The position numbers were made by a program, and so were the translations under genes. From DASSKK01 sp035690495 (GTDB lineage: Bacteria; Actinomycetota; Actinomycetes; Propionibacteriales; Nocardioidaceae): a stretch of 64,000 nt of DNA. This document shows positions 35,601 to 43,551 of this stretch, in pieces. The notes beneath the pieces are model-generated. The model was not told the origin of the DNA and did no database searches. It saw only the letters and a list, made by a program, of their open reading frames with translations. Within the stretch, counting starts at the first letter, position 1, and every line of letters starts with the position of its first letter. The stretch covers positions 11,566 through 75,565 of the forward strand of contig DASSKK010000015.1 in NCBI GenBank assembly GCA_035690495.1, given 5' to 3'.

Positions 35601-35777
35601 CGATCCTCCGGGCGGCTCCGGCCCGTCGTGGCCGTGGCCGCAGTCGCGGGGGCGGCGATATCCATGAGTCTCGGAAGGAGACACAGCAATGGCGGAGCAG
35701 ACAAGGACCGCATCCGACGTTCTCGTCGACCGGCTGATCGAGTGGGGCGTCGACACCGTCTTCGGGCTGCCCGGTGA
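32634..35777 (+). CDS. FAD-linked oxidase fused to Fe-S/CCG domains (GlcD-GlcF/YdiJ-like)
   Basis: This 1047-residue protein fuses a GlcD-like FAD domain with a GlcF-like iron-sulphur subunit and probably oxidises D-lactate, D-2-hydroxyglutarate or glycolate, passing electrons to the quinone pool. The FAD part (about 30-540) has ILARGGGTGLAGQSVNEGV, NTLGGMIGNNSCGTHSVYGG and HFGQGCIHNRLDLD. The ferredoxin-like part (about 545-700) holds CFGVGKCRH and CLACKGCKGDCPVR. The cysteine-rich CCG motifs follow: QMCCGRPLYDYG and DSGCCGMAGSFGYEKG. The last 40-60 residues, including a short hydrophobic VVAVAAVAGAAISMSL, are not part of the family. They run 89 bases into the next gene in another frame. Confidence 0.9.
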   Translation: MPRLMSREDTEVRPDSPRDRGRLARDLSKAVRGEVRFDEPSRLLYANDASIYRTMPIGVVVPRDDADVEAALAVCRTHQVPILARGGGTGLAGQSVNEGVVFDFSKYMHDIVRIDPQERTAVVQPGVICDQLRYAAMEHGLTFAPDPATHDHNTLGGMIGNNSCGTHSVYGGKTVDNVIELDVLLYDGTRMTVGVEEESDLEAVVAQGGRRGEIYAGLRRLRDEYADLIRERYPNVPRRVSGYNLDDLLAEKGFNPARALVGSECTCVLVLSAKVRLLPWPEHRSLVVLGYPDSPSAAEHVTDILDTGPVGLEFFEQGIIENLKKKRFFFEGMRELPDGNTFVLIEYGGDSQDEADAAGRDICERLEKLPNTPHIKEYDDPRHQSDIWEIRRGAIGSTRIPQEHAGLPGWEDAAVHPANLAPYLRDYQDLLDRYDYHAPLFGHFGQGCIHNRLDLDIKTADGIETFRRFISDAADLVIAHGGVPSGEHGDGQLRAEFLTRVFGPELVRAFEEFKDLFDPDGKMNPGKVVRPRSPVQDLQLGTHYRPAVLATEFAYPEDGFNFADAANRCFGVGKCRHMEGGTMCPSFMVTREEKHSTRGRSRMLLEMMRTSGERKHPWRDEGVKDALDLCLACKGCKGDCPVRVDMATYKAEFLSHYYQGRIRPRAAYAMGLIQRWSKLASLTPGLVNWTASAPVLSSLVKAAAGVAPQRELPSYAPTTYRSLRTDGAPARDGMPVILWVDTFSNYFQPQVAQAAVEVLEAAGFDVRVPDRQMCCGRPLYDYGMLGTARRYLDTVLGSTREEIEAGVPVVGLEPSCVAVFRDELPNLMPHDENARRLASQTFTLAQLLAKHAPDWQPPRLDADVLVQVHCHQGAVLGYEKERALLDRMGVRVQVPDSGCCGMAGSFGYEKGEKYDVSVACGERVILPEVRAAQPETIVLADGFSCREQIGQLTERTAVHLAEVLAWALRGVDPRPSRAYPENRIRPPAPRSSGRLRPVVAVAAVAGAAISMSLGRRHSNGGADKDRIRRSRRPADRVGRRHRLRAAR

Positions 35778-37545
35778 CGGGATCAACGGCTTCATGGACG
35801 CGCTGCGCAAGCGGCACGACGAGATCAGCTACATCCACGTGCGCCACGAGGAGGTCGCCGCGATGGCGGCCGTCGGCTACGCGAAGTTCACCGGGCGGCT
35901 GGGTGTCTGCTTCTCGACGGCAGCCCCCGGTGCGGTGCACATGCTCAACGGGCTGCTGGACGCCAAGCTGGAGCAGGCCCCGATCCTGGCGATCTCGGGG
36001 ATGTCCTACTCCGACCTGGTCGGGACCAGCTACCTGCAGGACATGAACACCGACTACCTGTTCAACGACGTCGCGGTCTACAACCAGCGGATCATGAGCC
36101 CGCAGAGCGTCCTGAACGTCACCGACTACGCGTGCCGGACGGCGCTCACCGAGCGCGGTCCGTCGCACCTGGCCTTCCCGATCGACTACCAGGCAGCGGA
36201 CGCGGAGTCGGGGATGCGATTCAAGCGCAACGTGCCCGGGCACACCTCCTCGGCGTACCGGCCGCCGATCCGGGTGCCTCAGCGCACGGACCTGCAGGCG
36301 GCCGCCGAGGTGCTGCGCGGCAAGCAGAAGGTGGCGATCCTGGCCGGTGCGGGAGCCCGCGGCGCCGGTCCCGAGCTGACCGAGCTCGCCGAGAAGCTCG
36401 GCGCGCCGGTGGTGAAGGCGATGCTCGGCAAGGACTGCATTCCCGACGACTCGCCGTACACCACCGGGTCGATCGCCCTGGTCGGCAGCCGGCCCAGCGA
36501 GGAGGCGTTCGAGCAGTGCGACGCGCTGGTGATCGTCGGCAGCTCAATGCCCTACATCGAGTTCTACCCGAGCCCCGGCCAGGCGGTGTGCGTCCAGATC
36601 GACGACAAGCCCGAACGGATGGGCCTGCGCTACCCGGTCGACGCCCCGCTCTGCGGTGATGCCGCGGCCACGCTCAGGGAGCTGGTGCCGCTGCTGGAGC
36701 GCAACGACGACCGGTCGTTCCTCGAGCAGGCCCAAGCGGGGATGGAGGAGTGGTGGGCGCTGATGGAGGAGCGCGGCACCCGCGACGACATGCCGATGAA
36801 GCCCCAGGTGCCGGCGTGGGCGCTCAACGACGTCCTCGAGGACAACGCGATCGTGTGCGGCGACTCGGGGACGGTGACCACCTGGGTGGCACGTCAGGTG
36901 AAGATCCGCAAGGGCATGCAGTTCAGCTTCAGCGGCACGAACTGCTCGATGGCCGCCGGGCTTCCCTACGCGATCGGTGCGCAGACGGCGTACCCGGGAC
37001 GGCAGGTCGTCGTCCTCACCGGAGACGGATCGTTGACCATGCAGCTCGGCGACTTCCTCACCTGCGTGCAGCACGAGCTGCCGGTGAAGATCCTGGTGAT
37101 GCGCAACGACATCCTCGGGCTGATCAAGTGGGAGCAGATGGTGTTCCTCGGCAATCCCGAGTACGGCGTGAACATGGCGCCGATGGACTTCGTGAAGTTC
37201 GCGGAGGCATGTGGCGCGCGAGGGTTCCGTGCCGAGAAGCCCGCTGAGTGCGCGGACGCGCTGCGTCAGGCGATGGAGTACGACGGGCCGGCGATCGTCG
37301 AGGCGATCATCGACCCGCACGAGCCGCCGATGCCGGCGAAGGTGAAGAAGGGCCAGGTCACCAAGATGTTCGACGCCCTCAAGGCCGGCACGCCCAACCG
37401 GAACACGATCGCTGCACAGATGGTCAAGGACGTGCTCGACGAGTCGAGCTTCGAGGCGAGCCCGGGCGGGATGATCCCCGAGCCGGTGGCGAAGCTGGGA
37501 CGTTCGGTCGCGGACGCGGCGGCACGGCGCACTCGCAAGGACTGA
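35689..37545 (+). CDS. TPP-dependent enzyme of the pyruvate oxidase type
   Basis: This 618-residue enzyme has the three domains of the pyruvate oxidase/acetolactate synthase family. The N-terminal pyrimidine domain has the catalytic glutamate in IHVRHEEVAAMAAVGYAKF. The middle region shows KVAILAGAGARGAG. The C-terminal TPP/Mg domain has LTGDGSLTMQLGDFLT with the paired Asn in VMRNDILGL. It lacks a clear acetolactate-synthase FAD loop, so it is most like PoxB; the substrate is not proven. The start is well supported by AAGGAG at about 35675-35680, eight bases before ATG 35689. The 89-base overlap with the previous gene suggests coupling, and both enzymes act on small carboxylic acids at the pyruvate/lactate node. 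Confidence 0.9.
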   Translation: MAEQTRTASDVLVDRLIEWGVDTVFGLPGDGINGFMDALRKRHDEISYIHVRHEEVAAMAAVGYAKFTGRLGVCFSTAAPGAVHMLNGLLDAKLEQAPILAISGMSYSDLVGTSYLQDMNTDYLFNDVAVYNQRIMSPQSVLNVTDYACRTALTERGPSHLAFPIDYQAADAESGMRFKRNVPGHTSSAYRPPIRVPQRTDLQAAAEVLRGKQKVAILAGAGARGAGPELTELAEKLGAPVVKAMLGKDCIPDDSPYTTGSIALVGSRPSEEAFEQCDALVIVGSSMPYIEFYPSPGQAVCVQIDDKPERMGLRYPVDAPLCGDAAATLRELVPLLERNDDRSFLEQAQAGMEEWWALMEERGTRDDMPMKPQVPAWALNDVLEDNAIVCGDSGTVTTWVARQVKIRKGMQFSFSGTNCSMAAGLPYAIGAQTAYPGRQVVVLTGDGSLTMQLGDFLTCVQHELPVKILVMRNDILGLIKWEQMVFLGNPEYGVNMAPMDFVKFAEACGARGFRAEKPAECADALRQAMEYDGPAIVEAIIDPHEPPMPAKVKKGQVTKMFDALKAGTPNRNTIAAQMVKDVLDESSFEASPGGMIPEPVAKLGRSVADAAARRTRKD

Positions 37546-37572
37546 CGCGCGCTGCGCCTGGACGCGCTCCGC

Positions 37573-38466
37573 TCAGCCGGGCAGCAGCATAGTGAGGGCC
37601 GACTTCTCCAACCGCCAGGTGCGGTTGCGCTCCGGGCCGGAGATCTCGCCGTCGGCGCTGATGTGGAACGGCTGTCCCGACACCGAGACGGTCGAGCCGC
37701 GCAGGTAGGCGACGTCGTCGCGCTGCGGGTGCCGCCCCGTGAGCAGCTTGGTGAGGAAGCCGGCTCGGGCGACGGGTCCGGCGGCGAAGGCAACCATCAC
37801 GTCGATCTGCCCGTCGCCCGGTCGCGCCTGCGGAGTCAGCTCGGTGCCGCCGCCGACGCTGGGGCCGTTGCCGAGCGCGACCCCGAGCACGGGACGGTCG
37901 AAGTCGGTGACTACCTGCCCGTCCACCTCGACACGCAGCCGCAACAGCTCGGGGTGTGCTGCCTCCGCAGCGGCTCCGGCGACGTAGCCCGCGCGGCCCA
38001 TCGAGGCCTTCCAGCGCTTCGCGCGCTGCCCGGCGTCGGCTCCGGCCCCGACGTGCACGCTGTTCACCACGATCTCTCCGGTGCAGTCGACGATCAGGTC
38101 GACCGGTGTGGGCTGCCCCTTCACGACCAGCTCGGCAGCCTCCTGCGGGGCGAGCGGGATCCGCAGCCCGCGGGCGAAGTCGTTGCCGGTGCCGAGCGGG
38201 ATCAGACCCAGCACGGCCTCGGGGAGCTCGTGACGGCGGTGCAGGGCGGCGATCACGGCGTGCAGGCTCCCGTCGCCGCCGGCCACGACCACCCGGCGGC
38301 TGCCGCGGCGGTGCAGCACGCTGTCGAGCTCCCCGAGGTTCCCGGTCGAGGCCACCTCGACGTCGGTGACCCCCCGCAGCACCTCCAGCGCGGCGTCGAG
38401 GTACTCGGCGTCGTGCCCGCCGGCGGCGACATTGGTGATCAAGAGGACCGGTTCCACGGCTCGCAC
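37573..38466 (-). CDS. Diacylglycerol kinase family lipid kinase
   Basis: This 297-residue protein is a DAGK/YegS-like lipid kinase. The nucleotide-binding loop is VVVAGGDGSLHAVIAAL (about residues 57-73), followed by the family motif LGLIPLGTGNDFARGLRIPL. The C-terminal beta domain reads VDGQVVTDFDRPVLGVALGN and ELTPQARPGDGQIDV. Targets may be diacylglycerol, undecaprenol or related lipids. A GTG at 38466 gives a normal start; a second GTG three codons later is possible. It is divergent from purA over 92 bases. Confidence 0.9.
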   Translation of the reverse strand: MRAVEPVLLITNVAAGGHDAEYLDAALEVLRGVTDVEVASTGNLGELDSVLHRRGSRRVVVAGGDGSLHAVIAALHRRHELPEAVLGLIPLGTGNDFARGLRIPLAPQEAAELVVKGQPTPVDLIVDCTGEIVVNSVHVGAGADAGQRAKRWKASMGRAGYVAGAAAEAAHPELLRLRVEVDGQVVTDFDRPVLGVALGNGPSVGGGTELTPQARPGDGQIDVMVAFAAGPVARAGFLTKLLTGRHPQRDDVAYLRGSTVSVSGQPFHISADGEISGPERNRTWRLEKSALTMLLPG

Positions 38467-38503
38467 GTTACCCCGGCTGGCGAGAACCGAACCCCCTGCA
38501 TCC

Positions 38504-38512
38504 TGCTAACGT
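38504..38512 (+). promoter_or_regulatory. Extended -10 element before purA
   Basis: TGC-TAACGT (38504-38512) is an extended -10 motif 46 bases before the purA ATG. The matching -35 is weak. It is a plausible start of the purA-purD-purB transcript. Confidence 0.35.
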
Positions 38513-38558
38513 TTGGCCGCACTCACCCTCACCGGAGCCGACATGGAGGGAGCATCCC

Positions 38559-39842
38559 ATGCCCGCGATCGTGGTGCTCGGAGCCCAGTGGGGCGACGAG
38601 GGCAAGGGCAAGGCCACCGATCTGCTTGGCTCCACCATCGATTATTGCGTGCGCACGTCGGGCGGAAACAATGCCGGGCACACGATCGTCGTGGACGGCA
38701 CCAAGTACGCCACCCACCTGCTGCCCACGGGCGTGCTGACCCCGGGCTGCGTTCCGGTGATCGGCAACGGTGTGGTGGTCAACCCGGCCGCGTTGTTCGG
38801 CGAGATCGACGACTTCGAGGCCCAGGGCATCGACGTGTCGGGGCAGCTCGTGGTGTCCGCGAACGCGCACCTGGTCACGTCGTACCACACCACCATGGAC
38901 AAGGTCACCGAGCGCTTCCTGGGCAAGAACCAGATCGGCACCACCGGCAGGGGGATCGGACCGACGTACGCCGACAAGATCAGCCGCACCGGCATCCGCG
39001 TCGGCGACCTGTTCGACCCGTCGATCCTGGGGCAGAAGGTCGAGGCCGCGCTCGAGCTGAAGAACCAGATCCTCGCCAAGATCTACAACCGCCGCGCGAT
39101 CACCGTCGAGGAAGTGGTCGAGGAGCTGATGTCGTACGTCGAGCGGCTGCGGCCGATGGTCGCCGACACGTCACTGCTGCTCAACAAGGCCCTCGACGCC
39201 GGGCAGACCGTGCTGTTCGAGGGCGCGCAGGCGACCATGCTCGACGTCGACCACGGCACGTATCCCTACGTCACCTCCTCCAACGCGGCCGCCGGCGGGG
39301 TGTGCACCGGCGCCGGGGTCGGGCCCACCCGGATCGACCGGGTGATCGGCGTGATCAAGGCCTACACGACGCGCGTCGGCGCCGGACCGTTCCCCACCGA
39401 GCTGCACGACGCGGACGGCGAGAAGCTGTGGAAGGTCGGCGGTGAGGTCGGTGTCTCGACTGGCCGGAACCGCCGGTGCGGCTGGTACGACGCGGTGGTC
39501 GCCCGCTACGCGACGAGGGTCAACGGGCTCACCGACCTGTTCTTGACCAAGCTCGACGTGCTCTCCAGCTGGGAGCGGGTTCCGGTGTGCGTCGCCTACG
39601 ACGTGGACGGCGTCCGGCACGACGAGATGCCGATGACCCAGACCGAGTTCCACCACGCCAAGCCGATCTACGAGTTCTTCGACGGCTGGTGGGAGGACAT
39701 CTCCGGCTGCCGCACCTTCGCCGACCTGCCGGCCAACGCGCAGGCCTACGTGCGTGCCCTGGAGGAGATGTCCGGCACGAAGATCTGGGGAGTCGGCGTC
39801 GGGCCCGGCCGCGAGCAGACCCTCGAGGTCCCTGCCCGATGA
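38559..39842 (+). CDS. purA: Adenylosuccinate synthetase
   Basis: This 427-residue enzyme joins IMP and aspartate using GTP to form adenylosuccinate, the first AMP-specific step. The GTP loop is WGDEGKGKATD (11-21), and the rest follows the family: RTSGGNNAGHTIV, GTTGRGIGPTYADK, FEGAQATMLDVDHGTYPYVT, GPFPTEL and TGRNRRCGWYD. Length is normal. The stop overlaps the purD ATG by four bases (ATGA). DUF3151, which commonly precedes purA, is 7 kb upstream here because of an inserted block. Confidence 0.98.
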   Translation: MPAIVVLGAQWGDEGKGKATDLLGSTIDYCVRTSGGNNAGHTIVVDGTKYATHLLPTGVLTPGCVPVIGNGVVVNPAALFGEIDDFEAQGIDVSGQLVVSANAHLVTSYHTTMDKVTERFLGKNQIGTTGRGIGPTYADKISRTGIRVGDLFDPSILGQKVEAALELKNQILAKIYNRRAITVEEVVEELMSYVERLRPMVADTSLLLNKALDAGQTVLFEGAQATMLDVDHGTYPYVTSSNAAAGGVCTGAGVGPTRIDRVIGVIKAYTTRVGAGPFPTELHDADGEKLWKVGGEVGVSTGRNRRCGWYDAVVARYATRVNGLTDLFLTKLDVLSSWERVPVCVAYDVDGVRHDEMPMTQTEFHHAKPIYEFFDGWWEDISGCRTFADLPANAQAYVRALEEMSGTKIWGVGVGPGREQTLEVPAR

Positions 39843-41074
39843 GAGTGCTGGTCGTCGGCACCGGGGGGCGCGAGCACGCCCTGGCGCTCGCCCTGTCCCG
39901 GGACCCGTCGGTCAGCGAGGTGCACGCCGCACCGGGCAACCCGGGCTTGGCTTCGGTCGCCACCCTGCACCCGGTGGCCGCCGCCGACGGCGAGCAGGTG
40001 GCCGCGCTGGCGGAGAAGCTCGGCGTCGACCTCGTGGTGGTCGGCCCGGAGGCACCGTTGGTGGCCGGGGTGGCCGACGCCGTCCGCGAGCGCGGCATCG
40101 CATGCTTCGGGCCGAGCCGGCAGGCGGCCCGGTTGGAGGGTTCCAAGGCGTTCGCGAAGGACGTGATGGCCGCCGCCGGCGTTCCGACCGCACGCTCCCG
40201 GGTCTGCCAGACGGAGGCGGAGACGGAGGCCGCGCTCGACGTTCTCGGCTCGCCGTACGTCGTCAAGGACGACGGCCTCGCCGCCGGCAAGGGCGTGGTG
40301 GTCACCGACGACCGGGCGGTCGCGCTCGCGCACGCGAAGGCGTGCGGCCGCGTCGTCGTCGAGGAGTTCCTGGACGGTCCGGAGGTGTCGCTGTTCGCGA
40401 TCACGGACGGGCGGACCGTCTATCCGTTGCAGCCCGCCCAGGACTTCAAGCGGATCTTCGACGGTGACCGCGGGCCGAACACGGGCGGGATGGGCGCCTA
40501 CACGCCGCTGACATGGGCGCCCGACGACCTGGTCGAGCAGGTGACCAGTCGGGTGCTAGCGCCGACCGTCGACGAGATGGCGGCACGCGGCACGCCGTTC
40601 AGCGGGCTTCTGTATGCCGGCCTCGCGCTGACCGCAGACGGCGTGAAGGTGGTCGAGTTCAACGCACGGTTCGGTGACCCCGAGACCCAGCCGCTGCTCG
40701 CCATGCTCGACTCACCGCTCGGCGAGCTGCTGCACGCCGCGGCGCAGGGGAGGCTGGACGAGGTCCAGCCCCCGGTCTGGCGCGCGGGAGCCGCGGTGAC
40801 CGTCGTACTCGCCTCCGAGAACTACCCCGGCACTCCCGGGACCGGCGACGAGATCACCGGCATCGACGCCGCGGAGGCCCTCGACGGCGTGACGGTCATC
40901 CAGGCGGGAACCCGCCTCGACGGCGATCGGCTGGTGACCGCCGGAGGACGGGTGCTCGCGGTGACGGGCACCGGGCCGGACGTGGGCGCAGCCCGGGAGC
41001 GCGCCTATGCGGGTGTCGCCGAGATCGCGTTCCGCGGCGCCCAGCACCGCACCGACATCGCGGCCGGCCGATGA
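39839..41074 (+). CDS. purD: Phosphoribosylamine-glycine ligase
   Basis: This 411-residue ATP-grasp ligase makes glycinamide ribonucleotide from phosphoribosylamine and glycine. It starts MRVLVVGTGGREHALALAL, has the ATP-grasp elements YVVKDDGLAAGKGVVV and VEEFLDGPEVSLFAI, and the GARS signature GPNTGGMGAYTPL and VEFNARFGDPETQPLLAML. ATG 39839 overlaps the purA stop, and its own stop overlaps the DUF402 ATG (ATGA), so purA, purD and DUF402 form one coupled operon. Confidence 0.97.
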   Translation: MRVLVVGTGGREHALALALSRDPSVSEVHAAPGNPGLASVATLHPVAAADGEQVAALAEKLGVDLVVVGPEAPLVAGVADAVRERGIACFGPSRQAARLEGSKAFAKDVMAAAGVPTARSRVCQTEAETEAALDVLGSPYVVKDDGLAAGKGVVVTDDRAVALAHAKACGRVVVEEFLDGPEVSLFAITDGRTVYPLQPAQDFKRIFDGDRGPNTGGMGAYTPLTWAPDDLVEQVTSRVLAPTVDEMAARGTPFSGLLYAGLALTADGVKVVEFNARFGDPETQPLLAMLDSPLGELLHAAAQGRLDEVQPPVWRAGAAVTVVLASENYPGTPGTGDEITGIDAAEALDGVTVIQAGTRLDGDRLVTAGGRVLAVTGTGPDVGAARERAYAGVAEIAFRGAQHRTDIAAGR

Positions 41075-41583
41075 CCGAGCCCGCTCTTGACGAGATGGTC
41101 TCCGACAGCGGCGGAACCATGGTGCGTCTCACGGGCCCGGCGCGGATGGTCGAGCCCGACCTCGACACGCTCGAGCCACTGCGTCCGACGGTGCCTGGTC
41201 CGCTGCGGCCGGCGGGCGACCCGCCGTACTTCGAGTCCGGTGACGTGCTCACCTGGCACTACGTCAACCTCGAGCTGGTCCACCAGCGGCCCGTGGACGG
41301 CAGCCGCCGGGTGCACACCCGGGACCTGACCCTCGACCTGTGGCTCGAAGGCGACGACGTCTGGCTCAAGGACGCCGACGAGCTGGACGCCTTCACGGCG
41401 GCCGGCTGGTACTCGCCCGACCAGGCCCGCGTGATCCGGGAAGTCGCCGAGCAGGCGCGCTTCGTGCTCGCCGAGCATGCTGCCTGGCCGCTGGACGAGG
41501 GCTGGGAGACGTGGCAGCCGGCGCCGGAGTGGGACGAGCCGTTGGACCTTCCGGAGTGGCTCATGCCGGCGGGTGGATCCTGA
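41071..41583 (+). CDS. DUF402 domain protein (FomD-like)
   Basis: This 170-residue protein belongs to the DUF402 family, which includes FomD and nucleotide hydrolases. The core reads DVLTWHYVNLELVHQRPVDG, then TRDLTLDLWLEGDDVWLKDA and DELDAFTAAGWYSPDQARVI. These are the family strands with acidic metal ligands (LDLWL, KDADELD). The ATG overlaps the purD stop by four bases. Family members hydrolyse nucleoside phosphates or nucleotidyl conjugates; the natural substrate is unknown. Its place in a purine operon makes nucleotide hydrolysis plausible. Confidence 0.8.
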   Translation: MTEPALDEMVSDSGGTMVRLTGPARMVEPDLDTLEPLRPTVPGPLRPAGDPPYFESGDVLTWHYVNLELVHQRPVDGSRRVHTRDLTLDLWLEGDDVWLKDADELDAFTAAGWYSPDQARVIREVAEQARFVLAEHAAWPLDEGWETWQPAPEWDEPLDLPEWLMPAGGS

Positions 41584-41584
41584 C

Positions 41585-41932
41585 ATGCGCATCGAGCTCA
41601 CCCTCGACTGCGTGGACCTCGATGCCACCGCCACCTTCTGGGAACGCGCCTTGCACTATCGCCGGGAGGGCGTGATCGACGGCCGCTTCGTCGCCCTGGC
41701 CGGCGACGGGCCCGCGCTGACCCTGCAACGGGTGCCCGAGCCGAAGTCCGTCAAGAACCGGTTGCACCTCGATCTGCTCGTGGCCGACGTCGACTCGGAG
41801 GTCGCCCGGCTGGAGGCGCTGGGGGCGACTCGCATCACGCGGGAGGCTCGTGAGGAGTTCGGGCAGCGTTGGCTCGTGCTGGCGGACCCGGAGGGACACG
41901 AGTTCTGCGTGGCCCACGACCCTCTACTCTGA
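41585..41932 (+). CDS. VOC (glyoxalase-fold) protein
   Basis: This 115-residue protein is a single VOC module of the vicinal-oxygen-chelate superfamily. It starts RIELTLDCVDLDATATFWER, contains LHLDLLVADVDSEVARLEAL in the middle and ends ADPEGHEFCVAHDPL, the typical metal-ligand and strand pattern. It begins one base after the DUF402 stop and ends four bases before purB, so it is inside the pur operon. Its function (lyase, dioxygenase or resistance protein) cannot be fixed. Confidence 0.85.
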   Translation: MRIELTLDCVDLDATATFWERALHYRREGVIDGRFVALAGDGPALTLQRVPEPKSVKNRLHLDLLVADVDSEVARLEALGATRITREAREEFGQRWLVLADPEGHEFCVAHDPLL

Positions 41933-41936
41933 AGCC

Positions 41937-43352
41937 GTGAGCGTCCCCAACGTCCTCGCGATGCGCTACGCAAGCCCTGACCTGGTTGCGATCTGGTCCC
42001 CCGAGCGCAAGATCGTGCTCGAGCGGCAGCTGTGGCTGGCGGTATTGGAGGCCCAGCACGATCTGGGCGTCGCGCTCCCCGTCGGCGCGCTCGAGGACTA
42101 CCGAGCGGTGCTGGAGAGGGTCGACCTGGCCTCCATCGCGGCCCGGGAGCGGAGGACCCGGCACGACGTGAAAGCCCGGATCGAGGAGTTCTCGGCGCTG
42201 GCCGGGCACCAGCAGATCCACATGGGGATGACCTCGCGCGACCTGACCGAGAACGTCGAGCAGCTCCAGGTGCGCGACTCGCTGCGGCTGCTGCGCGACC
42301 GCACCGTGGCGGCGCTGGTTCGCCTCGGGGTGCTGGCCGTGGAGAACGCCGAGCTGGTGATGGTGGGTCGCTCCCACAACGTCGCAGCCCAGGCGACCAC
42401 GCTCGGCAAGCGGTTCGCCACCGTCGCCGACGAGCTGCTGGTGGCGCTGGACCGGCTCGAGGACCTGCTGGCCCGCTACCCGCTGCGCGGCATCAAGGGC
42501 CCGATGGGCACCGCCCAGGACATGCTCGACCTCCTCGACGGCGACGAGCAGCGGCTGGCCGACCTCGAGCGCCGGGTCGCTCAGCATCTCGGCTTCGAGC
42601 GGGTGCTGGCCAGCGTCGGCCAGGTGTACCCGCGCTCGCTGGACTTCGACGTGCTCTCCGCGCTGGTACAGCTGGTCGCCGCCCCGTCGAACCTGGCCAC
42701 CACGATTCGGCTGATGGCCGGCCACGAGCTCGTCACCGAGGGGTTCGCCGAGGGCCAGGTCGGCTCCTCGGCGATGCCGCACAAGATGAACACCCGCTCG
42801 TGCGAGCGGGTGAACGGGCTCGCTGTGGTGCTCCGCGGCTACCTCTCCATGGTCTCCGAGCTCGCCGGCGACCAGTGGAACGAGGGCGACGTGTCGGACT
42901 CCGTCGTACGCCGGGTCGCGCTGCCCGATGCCTTCTTCGCCGCCGACGGGCTGTTCCAGACGTTCCTCACCGTGCTCGGCGAGTTCGGCGTCTTCCCGGC
43001 GGTGGTTCAGCGCGAGCTGGACCGCTACCTGCCGTTCCTGGCCACCACCAAGGTGCTGATGGCCGCGGTGCGCAACGGCGTCGGCCGCGAGGCCGCGCAT
43101 GAGGCGATCAAGGACAGCGCCGTGGGCGCCGCCCTGGCGATGCGCCAGGGCGCCGAGAACGATGTCCTAGACCGCCTCGCTGCCGACCGGCGGCTCGGGC
43201 TCACCGAATCACAGCTCGTCTCGCTGCTCGCCGAGCCGATCACCTTCACCGGCGCCGCACAGGCCCAGACCCAGGACGTGGTACGCCGCATCGAGGCCGT
43301 CGCCAAGCAGCACCCCGACGCCGCCGCGTACACCCCCGGCGAAATCCTCTAG
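41937..43352 (+). CDS. purB: Adenylosuccinate lyase
   Basis: This 471-residue fumarase-superfamily enzyme catalyses two purine steps: SAICAR to AICAR plus fumarate, and adenylosuccinate to AMP plus fumarate. Motifs are IHMGMTSRDLTENVEQLQV, VMVGRSHNVAAQATTLGKRF and the signature loop GQVGSSAMPHKMNTRSCERV with the catalytic Ser. GTG 41937 gives VPNVLAMRYASPDL, the usual family start, just after the VOC gene. It closes the purA-purD-DUF402-VOC-purB cluster and needs purC (50.6 kb) for its SAICAR substrate. Confidence 0.97.
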   Translation: MSVPNVLAMRYASPDLVAIWSPERKIVLERQLWLAVLEAQHDLGVALPVGALEDYRAVLERVDLASIAARERRTRHDVKARIEEFSALAGHQQIHMGMTSRDLTENVEQLQVRDSLRLLRDRTVAALVRLGVLAVENAELVMVGRSHNVAAQATTLGKRFATVADELLVALDRLEDLLARYPLRGIKGPMGTAQDMLDLLDGDEQRLADLERRVAQHLGFERVLASVGQVYPRSLDFDVLSALVQLVAAPSNLATTIRLMAGHELVTEGFAEGQVGSSAMPHKMNTRSCERVNGLAVVLRGYLSMVSELAGDQWNEGDVSDSVVRRVALPDAFFAADGLFQTFLTVLGEFGVFPAVVQRELDRYLPFLATTKVLMAAVRNGVGREAAHEAIKDSAVGAALAMRQGAENDVLDRLAADRRLGLTESQLVSLLAEPITFTGAAQAQTQDVVRRIEAVAKQHPDAAAYTPGEIL

Positions 43353-43400
43353 CCCGCTGCGCTTCCGCCCAGATTGCCGCAGCGCTGCCCGGGATTCGCA

Positions 43401-43448
43401 GGACGTCATACGAAGTGGGCCCTCTATGCCACCGTTCGGATGACGTCC
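43401..43448. repeat. 14-bp inverted repeat between purB and a DinB-like gene
   Basis: GGACGTCATACGAA (43401-43414) pairs with TTCGGATGACGTCC (43435-43448) with one mismatch around a 20-base loop. It lies between two convergent genes, so it could end transcription from both. It has no T-run. The surrounding 199-base gap has further GACGTC copies (43453-43470) and no gene. Confidence 0.55.
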
Positions 43449-43551
43449 CGAGGCGACTTGACGTCGAGTACGTCACACCGCCGCGAATCGGAGGTGTTAT
43501 ACCGCCGCCTGCCGGCCGCGGTCTTGGGTGCCGGGCCGGCTGTGGGTGGTG

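Noticed and set aside
32343..35810. Minus-strand open frame of over 1100 codons opposite the FAD/Fe-S dehydrogenase
   Set aside because: The plus strand encodes a full recognised dehydrogenase with all cofactor motifs; the antisense frame has no family signature and reflects high GC.
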